This document shows, one piece after another, positions 25,314 through 42,457 of a DNA stretch of 64,000 bases. The notes below the pieces were generated by a model that searched no databases, was not told the DNA's origin, and saw nothing but the letters and a program-made list of their open reading frames with translations. The stretch is from assembly GCF_006716905.1 (NCBI RefSeq), contig NZ_VFPV01000004.1:425426-489425 (forward strand), written 5' to 3'. Position 1 is the first letter of the stretch, and each line of letters begins with the position of its first letter. The position numbers were made by a program, and so were the translations under genes. Origin of the DNA: Acidovorax temperans. GTDB lineage: Bacteria > Pseudomonadota > Gammaproteobacteria > Burkholderiales > Burkholderiaceae_C.

Positions 25314-25903
25314 CAACCGATGCTGTGATGGTGGATAGTGCTGCTTCTGCACCTGCCGCGTCTTCCAATCCTGATTTGCGCTGGTATATCGTCCATGCCT
25401 ATTCAGGCATGGAGAAGGCCGTAGAGCGCAATATTCTTGAGCGTATTGGTCGCGCAGGAATGCAAGACAAGTTTGGTCGCATCCTCGTTCCCACCGAAGA
25501 GGTGGTGGAGATGAAAAACGGCCAGAAGAAAACAACTGAACGCAGACTGTTTCCGGGCTATGTGTTCGTCGAGATGGTCATGGATGACGACACTTGGCAC
25601 TTGGTGAAGCACACCAACAAAGTGACGGGTTTTGTCGGCGGTGCGAAGAATCGCCCTGCTCCCATCTCTGAAGAAGAGGTGCAAAAAATCGTCAGCCAGA
25701 TGCAGGAAGGCACTGACAAGCCACGCCACAAGATCGAATTCATGGTGGGTGAGTTGGTTCGTGTCAAAGAAGGCCCATTCACTGACTTCAATGGTTCGGT
25801 GGAAGAGGTCAATTACGAGAAGAATCGTCTGCGCGTGTCGGTGATGATCTTTGGTCGCTCGACTCCTGTGGAATTGGAATTTGGTCAGGTTGAAAAAACC
25901 TGA
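25310..25903 (+). CDS. nusG: Transcription termination/antitermination factor NusG
   Basis: A 197-residue NusG. After a short Ala/Ser-rich tail comes the NGN domain ([25 protein letters not shown], then [33 protein letters not shown]). The C-terminal KOW domain is [31 protein letters not shown]. It binds the RNA polymerase clamp and links it to Rho or to ribosomal S10. The ATG at 25310 overlaps the secE stop by four bases and gives the usual length. Confidence 0.98.
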   Translation: MTTDAVMVDSAASAPAASSNPDLRWYIVHAYSGMEKAVERNILERIGRAGMQDKFGRILVPTEEVVEMKNGQKKTTERRLFPGYVFVEMVMDDDTWHLVKHTNKVTGFVGGAKNRPAPISEEEVQKIVSQMQEGTDKPRHKIEFMVGELVRVKEGPFTDFNGSVEEVNYEKNRLRVSVMIFGRSTPVELEFGQVEKT

Positions 25904-25913
25904 TTTGAAAGTG

Positions 25914-25950
25914 ATCCTCGCATTTTTCGGCTCAATGCGAGGATTTGTTT
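25914..25950 (+). terminator. Rho-independent terminator after nusG
   Basis: ATCCTCGCAT (25914-25923) and ATGCGAGGAT (25935-25944) form a perfect ten-base stem followed by TTTGTTTG. It would separate secE-nusG from the rplKAJL-rpoBC operon, at least in part. The remaining 80 bases before rplK form a structured-looking GC-rich leader. Confidence 0.75.
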
Positions 25951-26032
25951 GATGAGTCGTTAACCCCGGGGAGCCGGTTCCCGTACGCGACGGTGCACGA
26001 GAACTGGCGTTACAACCCGCAAGGAGCAAAAC

Positions 26033-26464
26033 ATGGCGAAGAAAATCGTCGGTTTTATCAAGCTGCAAGTTCCAGCTGGTAAGGCCAACCCATCCCCACC
26101 AATCGGTCCTGCACTGGGTCAACGTGGTCTGAACATCATGGAGTTCTGCAAGGCATTCAATGCCCAGACCCAAGGTGTTGAGCCAGGTCTGCCACTGCCC
26201 GTGGTGATCACTGCGTTTGCCGACAAGAGCTTCACCTTCATCATCAAGACGCCTCCAGCGACGACCTTGATCAAGAAGGCCATCAAGCTCGAAAAGGGTT
26301 CTTCCAACGCGCTGAAGACCAAGGTAGGCAAGATCACACGCGAACAGCTCGAAGAGATCGCCAAGACCAAGATGAAGGACATGAATGCTGCTGACGTGAA
26401 CGCCGCTGTGCGCACGCTGGCTGGTTCTGCTCGCTCGATGGGCGTGACGGTGGAGGGTTTGTAA
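26033..26464 (+). CDS. rplK: 50S ribosomal protein L11
   Basis: A 143-residue L11 of the GTPase-associated centre. The N-terminal domain ([40 protein letters not shown]) and C-terminal rRNA-binding domain ([19 protein letters not shown]) are complete. An AAGGAG ribosome-binding site lies seven bases before the ATG. It ends immediately before rplA. Confidence 0.99.
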   Translation: MAKKIVGFIKLQVPAGKANPSPPIGPALGQRGLNIMEFCKAFNAQTQGVEPGLPLPVVITAFADKSFTFIIKTPPATTLIKKAIKLEKGSSNALKTKVGKITREQLEEIAKTKMKDMNAADVNAAVRTLAGSARSMGVTVEGL

Positions 26465-27160
26465 ATGGCCAAGTTGACTAAAAAGCAAAAGGCCCTGCAG
26501 GGCAAGGTAGACAGCACCAAGCTGTACGCTTTCGCTGATGCCGTGGCTTTGGTGAAGGAAGCAGCTACTGCCAAGTTCGATGAATCCATCGACGTGGCTG
26601 TGCAGCTCGGCATCGACGCCAAGAAGTCTGACCAAGTGGTGCGCGGCGCTGTGGTGCTGCCCAACGGCACAGGCAAGACAACTCGCGTTGCCGTGTTTGC
26701 ACAAGGTGCCAAGGCTGAAGAAGCCAAGGCTGCTGGCGCTGACGTGGTTGGTATGGACGACCTGGCCGCCATGGTCAAGGCCGGTGACATGCCCTTCGAC
26801 GTGGTGATTGCTGCTCCAGATGCGATGCGTGTGGTGGGTACGCTGGGTCAAATTCTGGGTCCACGTGGCCTGATGCCTAACCCCAAGGTTGGCACAGTGA
26901 CTCCAGACGTTGCCACGGCTGTGAAGAACGCCAAGGCGGGTCAGGTGCAATTCCGTGTCGACAAGGCCGGTATCGTGCACAGCACCATTGGTCGCCGTTC
27001 GTTCGACAACGAAAAGCTCCAGGGTAACCTGGCTGCGTTGATCGACGCGCTGAACAAGGCCAAGCCTGCTTCGAGCAAGGGTCTGTACCTGCGCAAGGTG
27101 GCTGTTTCCTCCACGATGGGCGTTGGCGTCCGCGTGGACACACAGTCCATCGCAGCGTAA
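26465..27160 (+). CDS. rplA: 50S ribosomal protein L1
   Basis: A 231-residue L1 of the ribosomal stalk, with [33 protein letters not shown] and the signature [25 protein letters not shown]. In many bacteria L1 also represses its own rplKA mRNA. It starts directly at the base after the rplK stop. Confidence 0.99.
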   Translation: MAKLTKKQKALQGKVDSTKLYAFADAVALVKEAATAKFDESIDVAVQLGIDAKKSDQVVRGAVVLPNGTGKTTRVAVFAQGAKAEEAKAAGADVVGMDDLAAMVKAGDMPFDVVIAAPDAMRVVGTLGQILGPRGLMPNPKVGTVTPDVATAVKNAKAGQVQFRVDKAGIVHSTIGRRSFDNEKLQGNLAALIDALNKAKPASSKGLYLRKVAVSSTMGVGVRVDTQSIAA

Positions 27161-27393
27161 TTGCAAGAAATCTTCGGGTCTTTCGCGAGGCCCGATGTGG
27201 TGGGCTGGGAGTGCTGCACAAGAACTCCCAGGCCATCCAAGACCGTTGGTGTGCGCTGCTGCACTTAATCCGTTAGAGGGCCAACGCAGATGGCGATCCC
27301 GCTGCAGATGGAATTCGTTCCGAAACAGTTGGTCGCTGCAACAAGAGCGTGCATGAGGGTGAAAACCTGATTGCGCAAATGAAGGAGTAGACC
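27161..27393 (+). ncRNA. L10 leader (rplJL autoregulatory mRNA structure)
   Basis: This 233-base untranslated region between rplA and rplJ has several pairing segments, such as GGGTCTTTCGCGAGGCCC and CTGGGAGT..ACTCCCAG with their loops. It occupies the position of the known L10 leader, to which the L10-L12 complex binds to repress rplJ and rplL translation. No gene is present. The assignment rests on position, length and structure rather than a covariance-model match. Confidence 0.7.
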
Positions 27394-27900
27394 TTGAGTC
27401 TTAATCGCAGTGAGAAAGAAGCGGTCATTTCTGAAGTGACCAGCCTCGCCGCAAAAGCTCAAACGCTTGTGATCGCGGAATACCGTGGCATCACGGTCGC
27501 CGACATGACCAAACTGCGCGTTGAAGCACGCAGCAAGGGTGTGAGCCTGAGTGTTCTGAAGAACACCCTGGCCCGCCGTGCTGTGGCTGGCAGCCAGTTT
27601 GACGTGGTGGCCGACCAGATGACTGGTCCCCTGATCTATGGCTTCTCCGAAGATGCCGTGGCCGCCGCCAAAGTGGTGGCCGATTTCGCGAAGACCAACG
27701 ACAAGTTGGTGATTCGCGGCGGTGCTTTCGGTGGCAAGGCCCTGGATGTCAACGGCGTTAAGCAACTGGCCAACATTCCTTCCAAGGAAGTGTTGCTGGC
27801 CCAGTTGTGTGGCTTGCTTATGTCGCCTATTTCCCGCACCGCAGTGGTGTTGGGTGCCTTGGCGGCGAAAAAAGGCGAAGGCGAAACTGCCGCTGCTTGA
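27394..27900 (+). CDS. rplJ: 50S ribosomal protein L10
   Basis: A 168-residue L10, the base of the L12 stalk. It begins [31 protein letters not shown] and has [11 protein letters not shown] and [32 protein letters not shown], where L12 dimers attach. The start codon is TTG, eight bases after an AAGGAG ribosome-binding site; the only nearby ATG runs straight into a stop. A weak start codon fits a gene under translational feedback. Confidence 0.98.
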   Translation: MSLNRSEKEAVISEVTSLAAKAQTLVIAEYRGITVADMTKLRVEARSKGVSLSVLKNTLARRAVAGSQFDVVADQMTGPLIYGFSEDAVAAAKVVADFAKTNDKLVIRGGAFGGKALDVNGVKQLANIPSKEVLLAQLCGLLMSPISRTAVVLGALAAKKGEGETAAA

Positions 27901-27942
27901 TAGCAGTGCAGTCACGTGTTAACCAATTGTTAGGAAATCAAA

Positions 27943-28320
27943 ATGGCATTCGATAAAGACGCATTTCTGACCGCTCTCGACAGCATGACGGTCCTGGAAC
28001 TCAATGACCTGGTGAAGGCCATTGAAGAGAAGTTTGGCGTGAGCGCTGCAGCCATGGCTGCTCCTGCTGCCGCTGGTGGTGGCGCTGGCGCTGCTGCTGC
28101 TGAAGAAAAGACAGAATTCAACGTGGTGCTGACCGATGCTGGCGCCAACAAGGTTTCCGTCATCAAGGCAGTGCGCGAAATCACTGGTCTGGGCCTCAAG
28201 GAAGCCAAGGACCTGGTGGACGGCGCTCCCAAGAACGTCAAGGAAGGCATTGCCAAGGCAGATGCCGAAGCCGCTGTCAAGAAGCTGGTGGAAGCCGGCG
28301 CCAAGGCCGAACTCAAGTAA
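27943..28320 (+). CDS. rplL: 50S ribosomal protein L7/L12
   Basis: A 125-residue L12. The N-terminal dimerisation domain is [31 protein letters not shown], the hinge is Ala/Gly-rich (about residues 36-55), and the C-terminal factor-binding domain contains [28 protein letters not shown]. It lies 42 bases after rplJ. Confidence 0.99.
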   Translation: MAFDKDAFLTALDSMTVLELNDLVKAIEEKFGVSAAAMAAPAAAGGGAGAAAAEEKTEFNVVLTDAGANKVSVIKAVREITGLGLKEAKDLVDGAPKNVKEGIAKADAEAAVKKLVEAGAKAELK

Positions 28321-28609
28321 TTCGGTTCCTTTCAAGGGCTGGAGTGCTCCTCAAGGGCCTCCAGCCTTTGGCGCTTTCAGAGCGCACTCGAAAACCGGCT
28401 TGGCTCTTCATTCAAGGGCCTTGCAAACAGCCCAGGTTTTCGAGTGTCTTCTGACAACCCCGACAGCAGAAGATACCTTGGTTCGGGTGATGTGCAACGC
28501 ATCGCCGTCCGCCATGGTTGGTAGTGGCCAACCGCCAAGCCCGCACAGGAACGCACCTTGCGGGTCAGTCGTCGAAGACCCAGGACTCATGTCTTTGCCC
28601 GGAGATCTC
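28321..28609 (+). promoter_or_regulatory. rplL-rpoB intergenic leader with attenuator-like hairpin
   Basis: The 289 bases between rplL and rpoB contain no gene. GGCTGGAG at 28337-28344 pairs with CTCCAGCC at 28359-28366 and is followed by TTT, a weak terminator of the kind that lowers read-through from the ribosomal genes into rpoBC in other bacteria. Further dyads (for example GAAAACC..GGTTTTC, 28390-28441) could form an alternative structure. Confidence 0.55.
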
Positions 28610-32722
<4,113 letters not shown>

Positions 32723-32748
32723 ACAGGATCGGGATTATTAAAAAAGTG

Positions 32749-32824
32749 AGCTGCTAGCGCTTGTTAATAAAGGCTTTGCGTATGTTTAAGCATCCAAAGC
32801 CCCGTGTATCAAGCGCTGGTAGCT
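32749..32824. repeat. Palindromic AGCGCTTG-type repeat between rpoB and rpoC
   Basis: agctgctagcgcttgtta (32749-32766) and tatcaagcgctggtagct (32807-32824) are near-perfect inverted arms. Inside them GGCTTTG (32772-32778) pairs with CAAAGCC (32795-32801). The whole element folds into one long hairpin within the rpoB-rpoC spacer and ends 29 bases before the rpoC ATG. Half copies of the same family occur at 38550-38584, 44700-44757 and 56173-56228. Confidence 0.8.
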
Positions 32825-32853
32825 ATGATTTTTGACGAAAAGGAAAGAGTCAC

Positions 32854-37086
<4,233 letters not shown>

Positions 37087-37108
37087 GCCCTTGGGCTTTG
37101 TCTGAAAG

Positions 37109-37148
37109 CGCTCCCGTCCTGCCGCTAGGTGGGCCGGGAGCGTTTTTT
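37109..37148 (+). terminator. Rho-independent terminator of the rpoBC operon
   Basis: CGCTCCCG (37109-37116) pairs with CGGGAGCG (37135-37142), followed directly by six T residues. It lies 23 bases after the rpoC stop. Confidence 0.92.
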
Positions 37149-37236
37149 ATTGGAACCGTCTTTCTCTTTTTCTCTGTGCTTTGGCTGTTGGTGCCATGGC
37201 CCGCCAGGGCCGCGCATTGCCTTGTTTGTGCCCTGT

Positions 37237-37773
37237 ATGTGGTCGTCCCCCCTGTTCTGGATCTTGGTTGCGGTGATGGTGTTCTGGGCGCTGGGCGCCT
37301 ACAACCGCCTGGTGCGCCTGAGGGCTGCAGCGCAAGCGGCTGATACCCAGTGGCAGGAGGTGCTGCGCCGCTGGGTGCAGATGTCACAGGCCTGGCGGGC
37401 AGCCGCCCCGGCGCAAGCTGTTGATTTGGCAGACAGCGCTGCCTTGGCGGTGAATGAGCGGCTGGAGCACGCGAGCCAGGTGCTGGAAGCAGCCCTGGTG
37501 GCCGCCCAGGCGCGGGGTGGGGAGCGCCTGCCCAGCCACCCGGAATGGGACGCTTGCCGCGCCTTGCTGGCGGCTGGAACCGACATGCTGGCCAACGCTG
37601 GCGGCACCGAGGGGGCAGAGATGGCGCCCTGGCGTGCGCAGGCTGCCGATTTGCAGGCCGTGACCACCATCGCCGCGCGCAATGCGGAGGACGCCATGCA
37701 GGCATACCAAGCGGCCATTGGCCAGTTCCCCGCCAGCGTGTTGGCGCAGGTTTGTGGCTTTGGTCCAAGGTAG
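37237..37773 (+). CDS. LemA-like membrane-anchored protein
   Basis: A 178-residue protein starting MWSSPLFWILVAVMVFWALG, an N-terminal membrane anchor, then AYNRLVRLRAAAQAADTQWQEVLRRW, which resembles the start of LemA-family proteins. The rest is Ala-rich and helical (ALAVNERLEHASQVLEAALVAAQARGG, MQAYQAAIGQFPASVLAQVCGFGPR), and the ending also fits LemA. The ATG at 37237 places the anchor at the N-terminus; the frame is open upstream into the terminator. LemA proteins have no clear molecular function. The gene stands alone between rpoC and rsmB. Confidence 0.7.
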   Translation: MWSSPLFWILVAVMVFWALGAYNRLVRLRAAAQAADTQWQEVLRRWVQMSQAWRAAAPAQAVDLADSAALAVNERLEHASQVLEAALVAAQARGGERLPSHPEWDACRALLAAGTDMLANAGGTEGAEMAPWRAQAADLQAVTTIAARNAEDAMQAYQAAIGQFPASVLAQVCGFGPR

Positions 37774-37864
37774 CGGCGCCTCTGGCGCTACCGGCGAGCT
37801 GACCGCCCCTCTTTTTTGAAGCTGTTGCACACTGCTGCGTGCTGACTTGTCACTGGATTCCTTG

Positions 37865-39325
37865 ATGAACCCCTCTGCCCCACGCCCCGCCCGACCCTCC
37901 CCCCGACCTGCGGCGCCGCGTGCCCAGGCCGCCGCTTCGCGCTCGCCCGCCGCAGCGTCCGGTGCGCCAGCGTCTGCAGCGCCTGCGGGCACCGGCGTGC
38001 CCTTGTGGCAGCAGCTGATGCTGGTGTGCCAGGCGTTGCAGGGCATTCGCGGAGGGCAGTCGGGTACGGCGGTGATCGAGGGCGTGGAACCGCGTCTGCG
38101 CCCCGGTGTGCAGGCGCTGTTGTTCCAGGTGCTGCGCAACCTGGGTCGGGCCGATGCACTGCGCAGCCAGCTCGTCGCCCGCAAGCCGCCCCCGGCGGCA
38201 GACGCGCTGCTGTGCACGGCGCTGGCGCTGGCGTGGGACCCGCAGGCCGCGCCCTATGAGCCCTTCACCTTGGTCAACCAGGCGGTAGAAGCCGCCAAGC
38301 GCGGCCAGGCCACGCGGGGGCAGGCCTCCTTCATCAACGCCTGCCTGCGCCGCTTTTTGCGTGAGCGTGATGCACTGGTGGCCTCCACCGATGGCGACCC
38401 CGTTGCGCGCTGGAACCACCCCGCCTGGTGGATTCGCCGGTTGCGGCAAGACTATCCGGCGGATTGGGAACGCATCCTGCAGGCCAACAACGCACATGCG
38501 CCCATGGCGTTGCGGGTCAATCAACAAAAATGCACTCTGGCGCAATACCAGCAAGCGCTAGCAGCTATCAATTTAGAAGCAAAAGTGGTGGGGCCGCAGG
38601 GCCTGGAGCTGGCACAGCCCGTGCCGGTGCAAGTGCTGCCTGGGTTTGCTGACGGCTGGGTGTCGGTGCAAGACGCTGCTGCCCAGCAGGCGGCGCCCCT
38701 GGTGCTGCAAGGGCTGGATTTGACGCAGCCCTTGCGCGTGCTGGATGCCTGCGCTGCGCCGGGTGGCAAGACTGCGCATCTGCTGGAACATGCGCCCGCG
38801 GGCTCGCCGCTGCAGGTCACGGCGCTGGAGGTGGATGAAAAGCGCAGTGCGCGCATCCATGACACGCTGGCGCGGCTGGGCTTGTCGGCGCAGGTGCTGG
38901 TGGCCGATGCGTCGCGCCCCCAGGACTGGTGGCAGTCGCAGTGCGGCGGAACCCCCTTTGACGCCATCTTGCTGGACGCGCCTTGCACCGCCTCGGGCAT
39001 CGTGCGCCGCCATCCTGACGTGCGCTGGTTGCGGCGCGAATCGGATGTGGCGCAGCTGGCGCAACTGCAGCGTCAGATTCTGGAAGCGCTGTGGCCGTTG
39101 CTCAAGCCGGGCGGGCGCCTGCTGTACTGCACCTGCTCCGTCTTCAAGGCCGAGGGCGACTTGCAGATCCAAACGTTTCTTGCACACAACACCAACGCCC
39201 AGTTGCTGCCCTCACCAGGCCATTTAATTCCAGGAGTGGGGGAAAAATCCGGGCCTGTCCGGGACAATCCGGCAGGTGACCACGACGGTTTCTTTTACGC
39301 CCTGTTGCAAAAATCGGCCCATTGA
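37865..39325 (+). CDS. rsmB: 16S rRNA (cytosine-967-C5)-methyltransferase
   Basis: A 486-residue RsmB. An Ala/Pro-rich tail precedes the NusB-like RNA-binding domain (LLFQVLRNLGRADALRSQLVAR, NQAVEAAKRGQATRGQASFINACLRRFL). The SAM-dependent methyltransferase domain follows, with LDACAAPGGKTAHLLE, catalytic DAPCTASGIVRRHPDVRW and the second Cys in YCTCSVFKAEG. It methylates C967 of 16S rRNA. The ATG at 37865 is preferred over a TTG at 37847. Codons for QQALAAINLEA (about 38550-38584) coincide with a half copy of the AGCGCTTG repeat, without a frameshift or obvious length change relative to the family. Confidence 0.96.
   Translation: MNPSAPRPARPSPRPAAPRAQAAASRSPAAASGAPASAAPAGTGVPLWQQLMLVCQALQGIRGGQSGTAVIEGVEPRLRPGVQALLFQVLRNLGRADALRSQLVARKPPPAADALLCTALALAWDPQAAPYEPFTLVNQAVEAAKRGQATRGQASFINACLRRFLRERDALVASTDGDPVARWNHPAWWIRRLRQDYPADWERILQANNAHAPMALRVNQQKCTLAQYQQALAAINLEAKVVGPQGLELAQPVPVQVLPGFADGWVSVQDAAAQQAAPLVLQGLDLTQPLRVLDACAAPGGKTAHLLEHAPAGSPLQVTALEVDEKRSARIHDTLARLGLSAQVLVADASRPQDWWQSQCGGTPFDAILLDAPCTASGIVRRHPDVRWLRRESDVAQLAQLQRQILEALWPLLKPGGRLLYCTCSVFKAEGDLQIQTFLAHNTNAQLLPSPGHLIPGVGEKSGPVRDNPAGDHDGFFYALLQKSAH
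38550..38584. repeat. Half copy of the AGCGCTTG repeat inside rsmB
   Basis: agcaagcgctagcagctatc followed by aatttagaagcaaaa matches the second arm of the rpoB-rpoC element (tatcaagcgctggtagct..) and the usual TAGAAGC tail of the family. It is read in frame in rsmB. The region lies in a poorly conserved linker between the RNA-binding and catalytic domains. Confidence 0.6.
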
Positions 39326-39332
39326 GTCCCTG

Positions 39333-39935
39333 GTGATTCGCTGGCTGCGCTTTGTCGTGTGCTGCTGGGCCCTGTGGTGGGCCCCCGGCGCAGCTGTTTT
39401 TGCGCAGCAGGACGCTGGCGAGGCGCAGGGTTTGCGAATAGAGCGTGCAGAAGACGGCCTCTACCTGGGCGCGTCGTTTGATTTCACCTTGCCCGATCTG
39501 GCCGAGGATGCCTTGCACAAAGGCATTCCCATGTTTTTCGTGATGGAGGCCCAGGTTCGGCGCGACCGCTGGTATTGGTCAGACCGGGTGGTGGCCGAAG
39601 CCACGCGCTACCTGCGCCTGAGCTACCAGCCGCTCACGCGCCGCTGGCGACTCAGCACCTCTTCGGTGCCGTTCACCAACAGCGGACTGGGCGTGGTGCT
39701 GGGGCAGAATTTTGACGAGCTGGACGAAGCCCTGTCCGCCATGCGGCGGGTGATTCGCTGGCGCATTGGGGATGCCGATGTGCTGGAGCCCAACGCCGCG
39801 CACACGGTGCAGTTGCGCTTCCGGCTGGACATGTCCCAGCTGCCGCGGCCCTTGCAGATTGGTGCTGTGGGTCGCTCGGACTGGAACCTGCTGGTGTTCC
39901 GCAGCCAGCGGCTGCCTTCGCGCACGCAGCCTTAA
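39333..39935 (+). CDS. DUF4390-family exported protein
   Basis: A 200-residue protein with an N-terminal hydrophobic signal (VIRWLRFVVCCWALWWAPGAAVFAQ) and a DUF4390-type body: LRIERAEDGLYLGASFDFTLPDLAEDALHKGIPMFFVMEAQVRRDRWYW, YLRLSYQPLTRRWRLSTSS, and LRFRLDMSQLPRPLQIGAVGRSDWNL. The start is GTG, seven bases after the rsmB stop; the frame extends into rsmB without a better start. DUF4390 genes commonly sit immediately upstream of NtrY-like kinases, as here, so the protein may affect that envelope-sensing system. Its function is unknown. Confidence 0.88.
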   Translation: MIRWLRFVVCCWALWWAPGAAVFAQQDAGEAQGLRIERAEDGLYLGASFDFTLPDLAEDALHKGIPMFFVMEAQVRRDRWYWSDRVVAEATRYLRLSYQPLTRRWRLSTSSVPFTNSGLGVVLGQNFDELDEALSAMRRVIRWRIGDADVLEPNAAHTVQLRFRLDMSQLPRPLQIGAVGRSDWNLLVFRSQRLPSRTQP

Positions 39936-39952
39936 TCCCGCCTTTTTCTGAA

Positions 39953-42253
39953 ATGCCTGCTGTGCCAGACGCTTCCTCCGCCCCCCGATCCGCCTCCGCC
40001 GAAGCCGCCAGTCGCGCCTCGGTTGCCGTGCGCTGGGCTGTGGGCGTGGGCGCCGCCACCATGACGGCCATCGGCCTGGTGCTGCTGTTCCTGCTCACAC
40101 TCGCCACCAACAACCGGGCGCTGTACGAGCGCAACTACGCATGGCTGTTTGGCGTCAACGTGCTGGTGGCGGCACTGCTGCTGGGGGTGCTGGTGTGGAT
40201 TGGCGCCCGGCTGCTTTTGCGTTTGCGCAAGGGGCGCTTTGGCAGCCGTCTGCTGGTCAAGCTGGCGGCCATCTTTGCGCTGGTGGGGCTGATGCCGGGG
40301 GTGCTGATCTATGTGGTGTCGTACCAGTTCGTCACGCGGTCGATTGAAAGCTGGTTTGACGTGAAGGTGGAAGGCGCGCTGGTGGCGGGGGTCAACCTGG
40401 CTCGGGTGTCGCTGGAGTCACAGGCCGCCGACATGGCCGCCAAGACGCGCACGGCCAGTGCCCAGGTGGCCCAGGGCTCATCGGCCACCGTGGGGCTGGC
40501 GCTGGAGCGAATCCGGGACCAGCTGGGCGCCACCGATGTGGTGCTGTGGAATGCCGCCGGCCAGCCGATTGGCAGCGCGGGGCAGTCCCGCTTCAGTCTC
40601 AATCCCGAGCGGCCCAGCGCCGCCTTGCTGCGCTCGGTGCGTGAGCAGCGCGCTGTCACCCAGATCGAGGGGCTGGACGATATTGCCGACCCCAACGCCG
40701 TGCAGATGGCCCGCGTGAAAGTGCTGGTGCTGGTCACCAACCCGGGGCTGGGCCTGTTGACCGAACCCCGGTTTTTGCAAGCCACCTTGCCGTTGCCCCC
40801 CGCGCTGGTGTCCAACGCCATCGAGGTCCAGGAGGCCAACCGCGAGTATCAAGAGCGTGCGCTGGCGCGCGGCGGCCTGCGCCGCATGTATGTGGGCACG
40901 CTCACGCTCAGCCTCTTCCTGGCGGTGTTTGGCGCGGTGCTGCTGGCGGTGTTGCTGGGCAACCAGCTGGCGCGCCCGTTGCTGGTGCTGGCCGAAGGCG
41001 TTCGTGAAGTGGCTGCGGGCAACCTCAGCCCGAAAGCAGCCTTGCAGGGAAAGGATGAGCTCGGTGGTTTGACCCGGTCATTTGCCATGATGACGCAGCA
41101 GCTGGCCGATGCGCGGGCGGCGGTGGAGCAAAGCATGGTCAAGGTCGATGCTGCCCGTTCGAACCTGCAAACCATTCTGGACAACCTCACCGCCGGGGTG
41201 ATCGTGCTGGGGGAGGGCGGGATCATCCGCTCTTCCAACCCCGGCGCCACCCGCATTCTTCGAGCACCCATGGCGGCGTACGAAGGCCGACCATTGTCCG
41301 AAGTGCCTGGGCTGGCTGATTTTGCGGCAGCCGTGGAGCGGCATTTCCTGGCGTTTTTTGGTGACCGCGACCGCCACGGGCTGGACCACTGGCAGCAGCC
41401 TTTCGAGTTGCATGCATCGTCTGCTGGTGCGGGGCAGCACGCGACCAGCCTGGTGGCGCGGGGTGCGGAGCTGCCCGATGGCGCGCAACTGTTGGTTTTT
41501 GACGACATTTCAGAGATTGTTTCCGCCCAGCGTGCACAGGCCTGGGGCGAGGTGGCGCGCCGCCTTGCACACGAAATCAAGAACCCGTTGACCCCCATCC
41601 AGCTGTCTGCCGAACGCCTGGAAATGAAGCTGTCGGGCAAGGTGCCGCCTGCGGAACAAGCCATCCTGGCCAAGTCGGTCAAGACCATCGTGGACCAGGT
41701 CGATGCGATGAAGCGCCTGGTCAACGAGTTCCGCGATTACGCGCGGCTGCCAGCGGCAGAGCTGCAGCCCCTGGACCTCAATGCCTTGATCGCCGATGTG
41801 CTGCATCTGTACGGCGAAGAAAACGCGTCAGTCCCCGTGAAAGCCGAGCTGGACCCGCGTTGTCCTCGCATCGCAGGCGATGCGCAACAGCTGCGCCAGG
41901 TCGTGCACAACCTGCTGCAAAACGCCCAGGACGCCACCATGCAGGCACGGGCAGAGGGCAAGGAAACAGAGCCTTTCGTTCGCATCTCGACCCGGTTGAG
42001 CGAGTCCTCGGGGCGGGTGCGGCTCAGCATTTCAGACAGCGGCACGGGCTTTCCTGCCCACATCCTGCAGCGTGCCTTCGAGCCCTATGTGACCACCAAG
42101 GCCCGGGGCACAGGCTTGGGTTTGGCGGTGGTGAAAAAGATCGCAGACGAGCATGGCGCCCGCATTGATCTGTCCAACCGCATGGAAAACGGCGAGTTGC
42201 GCGGCGCGCAAGTGTCGCTATCATTTGCCCCAGAAACCGCGGTGGTGTCTTAG
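39953..42253 (+). CDS. NtrY-like membrane sensor histidine kinase
   Basis: A 766-residue kinase. It has three membrane segments within the first 130 residues, a periplasmic region (about 135-310), a fourth segment (LTLSLFLAVFGAVLLAVLLG) with a HAMP domain (NQLARPLLVLAEGVREVAAGNLSPKA), and a PAS domain (about 400-520). The HisKA motif is ARRLAHEIKNPLTPIQ with phospho-acceptor His540, and the ATPase domain has NLLQNAQDA and GTGLGLAVVKKIADEHG. The layout matches NtrY, which affects nitrogen metabolism and envelope or redox responses in proteobacteria. The response regulator gene follows after a 204-base gap that shows no gene. Confidence 0.93.
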   Translation: MPAVPDASSAPRSASAEAASRASVAVRWAVGVGAATMTAIGLVLLFLLTLATNNRALYERNYAWLFGVNVLVAALLLGVLVWIGARLLLRLRKGRFGSRLLVKLAAIFALVGLMPGVLIYVVSYQFVTRSIESWFDVKVEGALVAGVNLARVSLESQAADMAAKTRTASAQVAQGSSATVGLALERIRDQLGATDVVLWNAAGQPIGSAGQSRFSLNPERPSAALLRSVREQRAVTQIEGLDDIADPNAVQMARVKVLVLVTNPGLGLLTEPRFLQATLPLPPALVSNAIEVQEANREYQERALARGGLRRMYVGTLTLSLFLAVFGAVLLAVLLGNQLARPLLVLAEGVREVAAGNLSPKAALQGKDELGGLTRSFAMMTQQLADARAAVEQSMVKVDAARSNLQTILDNLTAGVIVLGEGGIIRSSNPGATRILRAPMAAYEGRPLSEVPGLADFAAAVERHFLAFFGDRDRHGLDHWQQPFELHASSAGAGQHATSLVARGAELPDGAQLLVFDDISEIVSAQRAQAWGEVARRLAHEIKNPLTPIQLSAERLEMKLSGKVPPAEQAILAKSVKTIVDQVDAMKRLVNEFRDYARLPAAELQPLDLNALIADVLHLYGEENASVPVKAELDPRCPRIAGDAQQLRQVVHNLLQNAQDATMQARAEGKETEPFVRISTRLSESSGRVRLSISDSGTGFPAHILQRAFEPYVTTKARGTGLGLAVVKKIADEHGARIDLSNRMENGELRGAQVSLSFAPETAVVS

Positions 42254-42457
42254 TCACCCTCCGCACAACTCCTGCGGACTGTGTTAGTGCACACCTCGGG
42301 TGGTCGGGAAGTTGGCACCGGTGCTTGCGCATGGCGCCAACGGATCGTGGCCTCGGCACAGCCCATCCGGGCTGCAGTCCAGACTCCCGCCCAAAAGAAG
42401 CTGTGCAGAGAGTCCCATCGTTACCGCACGGCAGCATTCCTAGGCGCTTCTATACAC

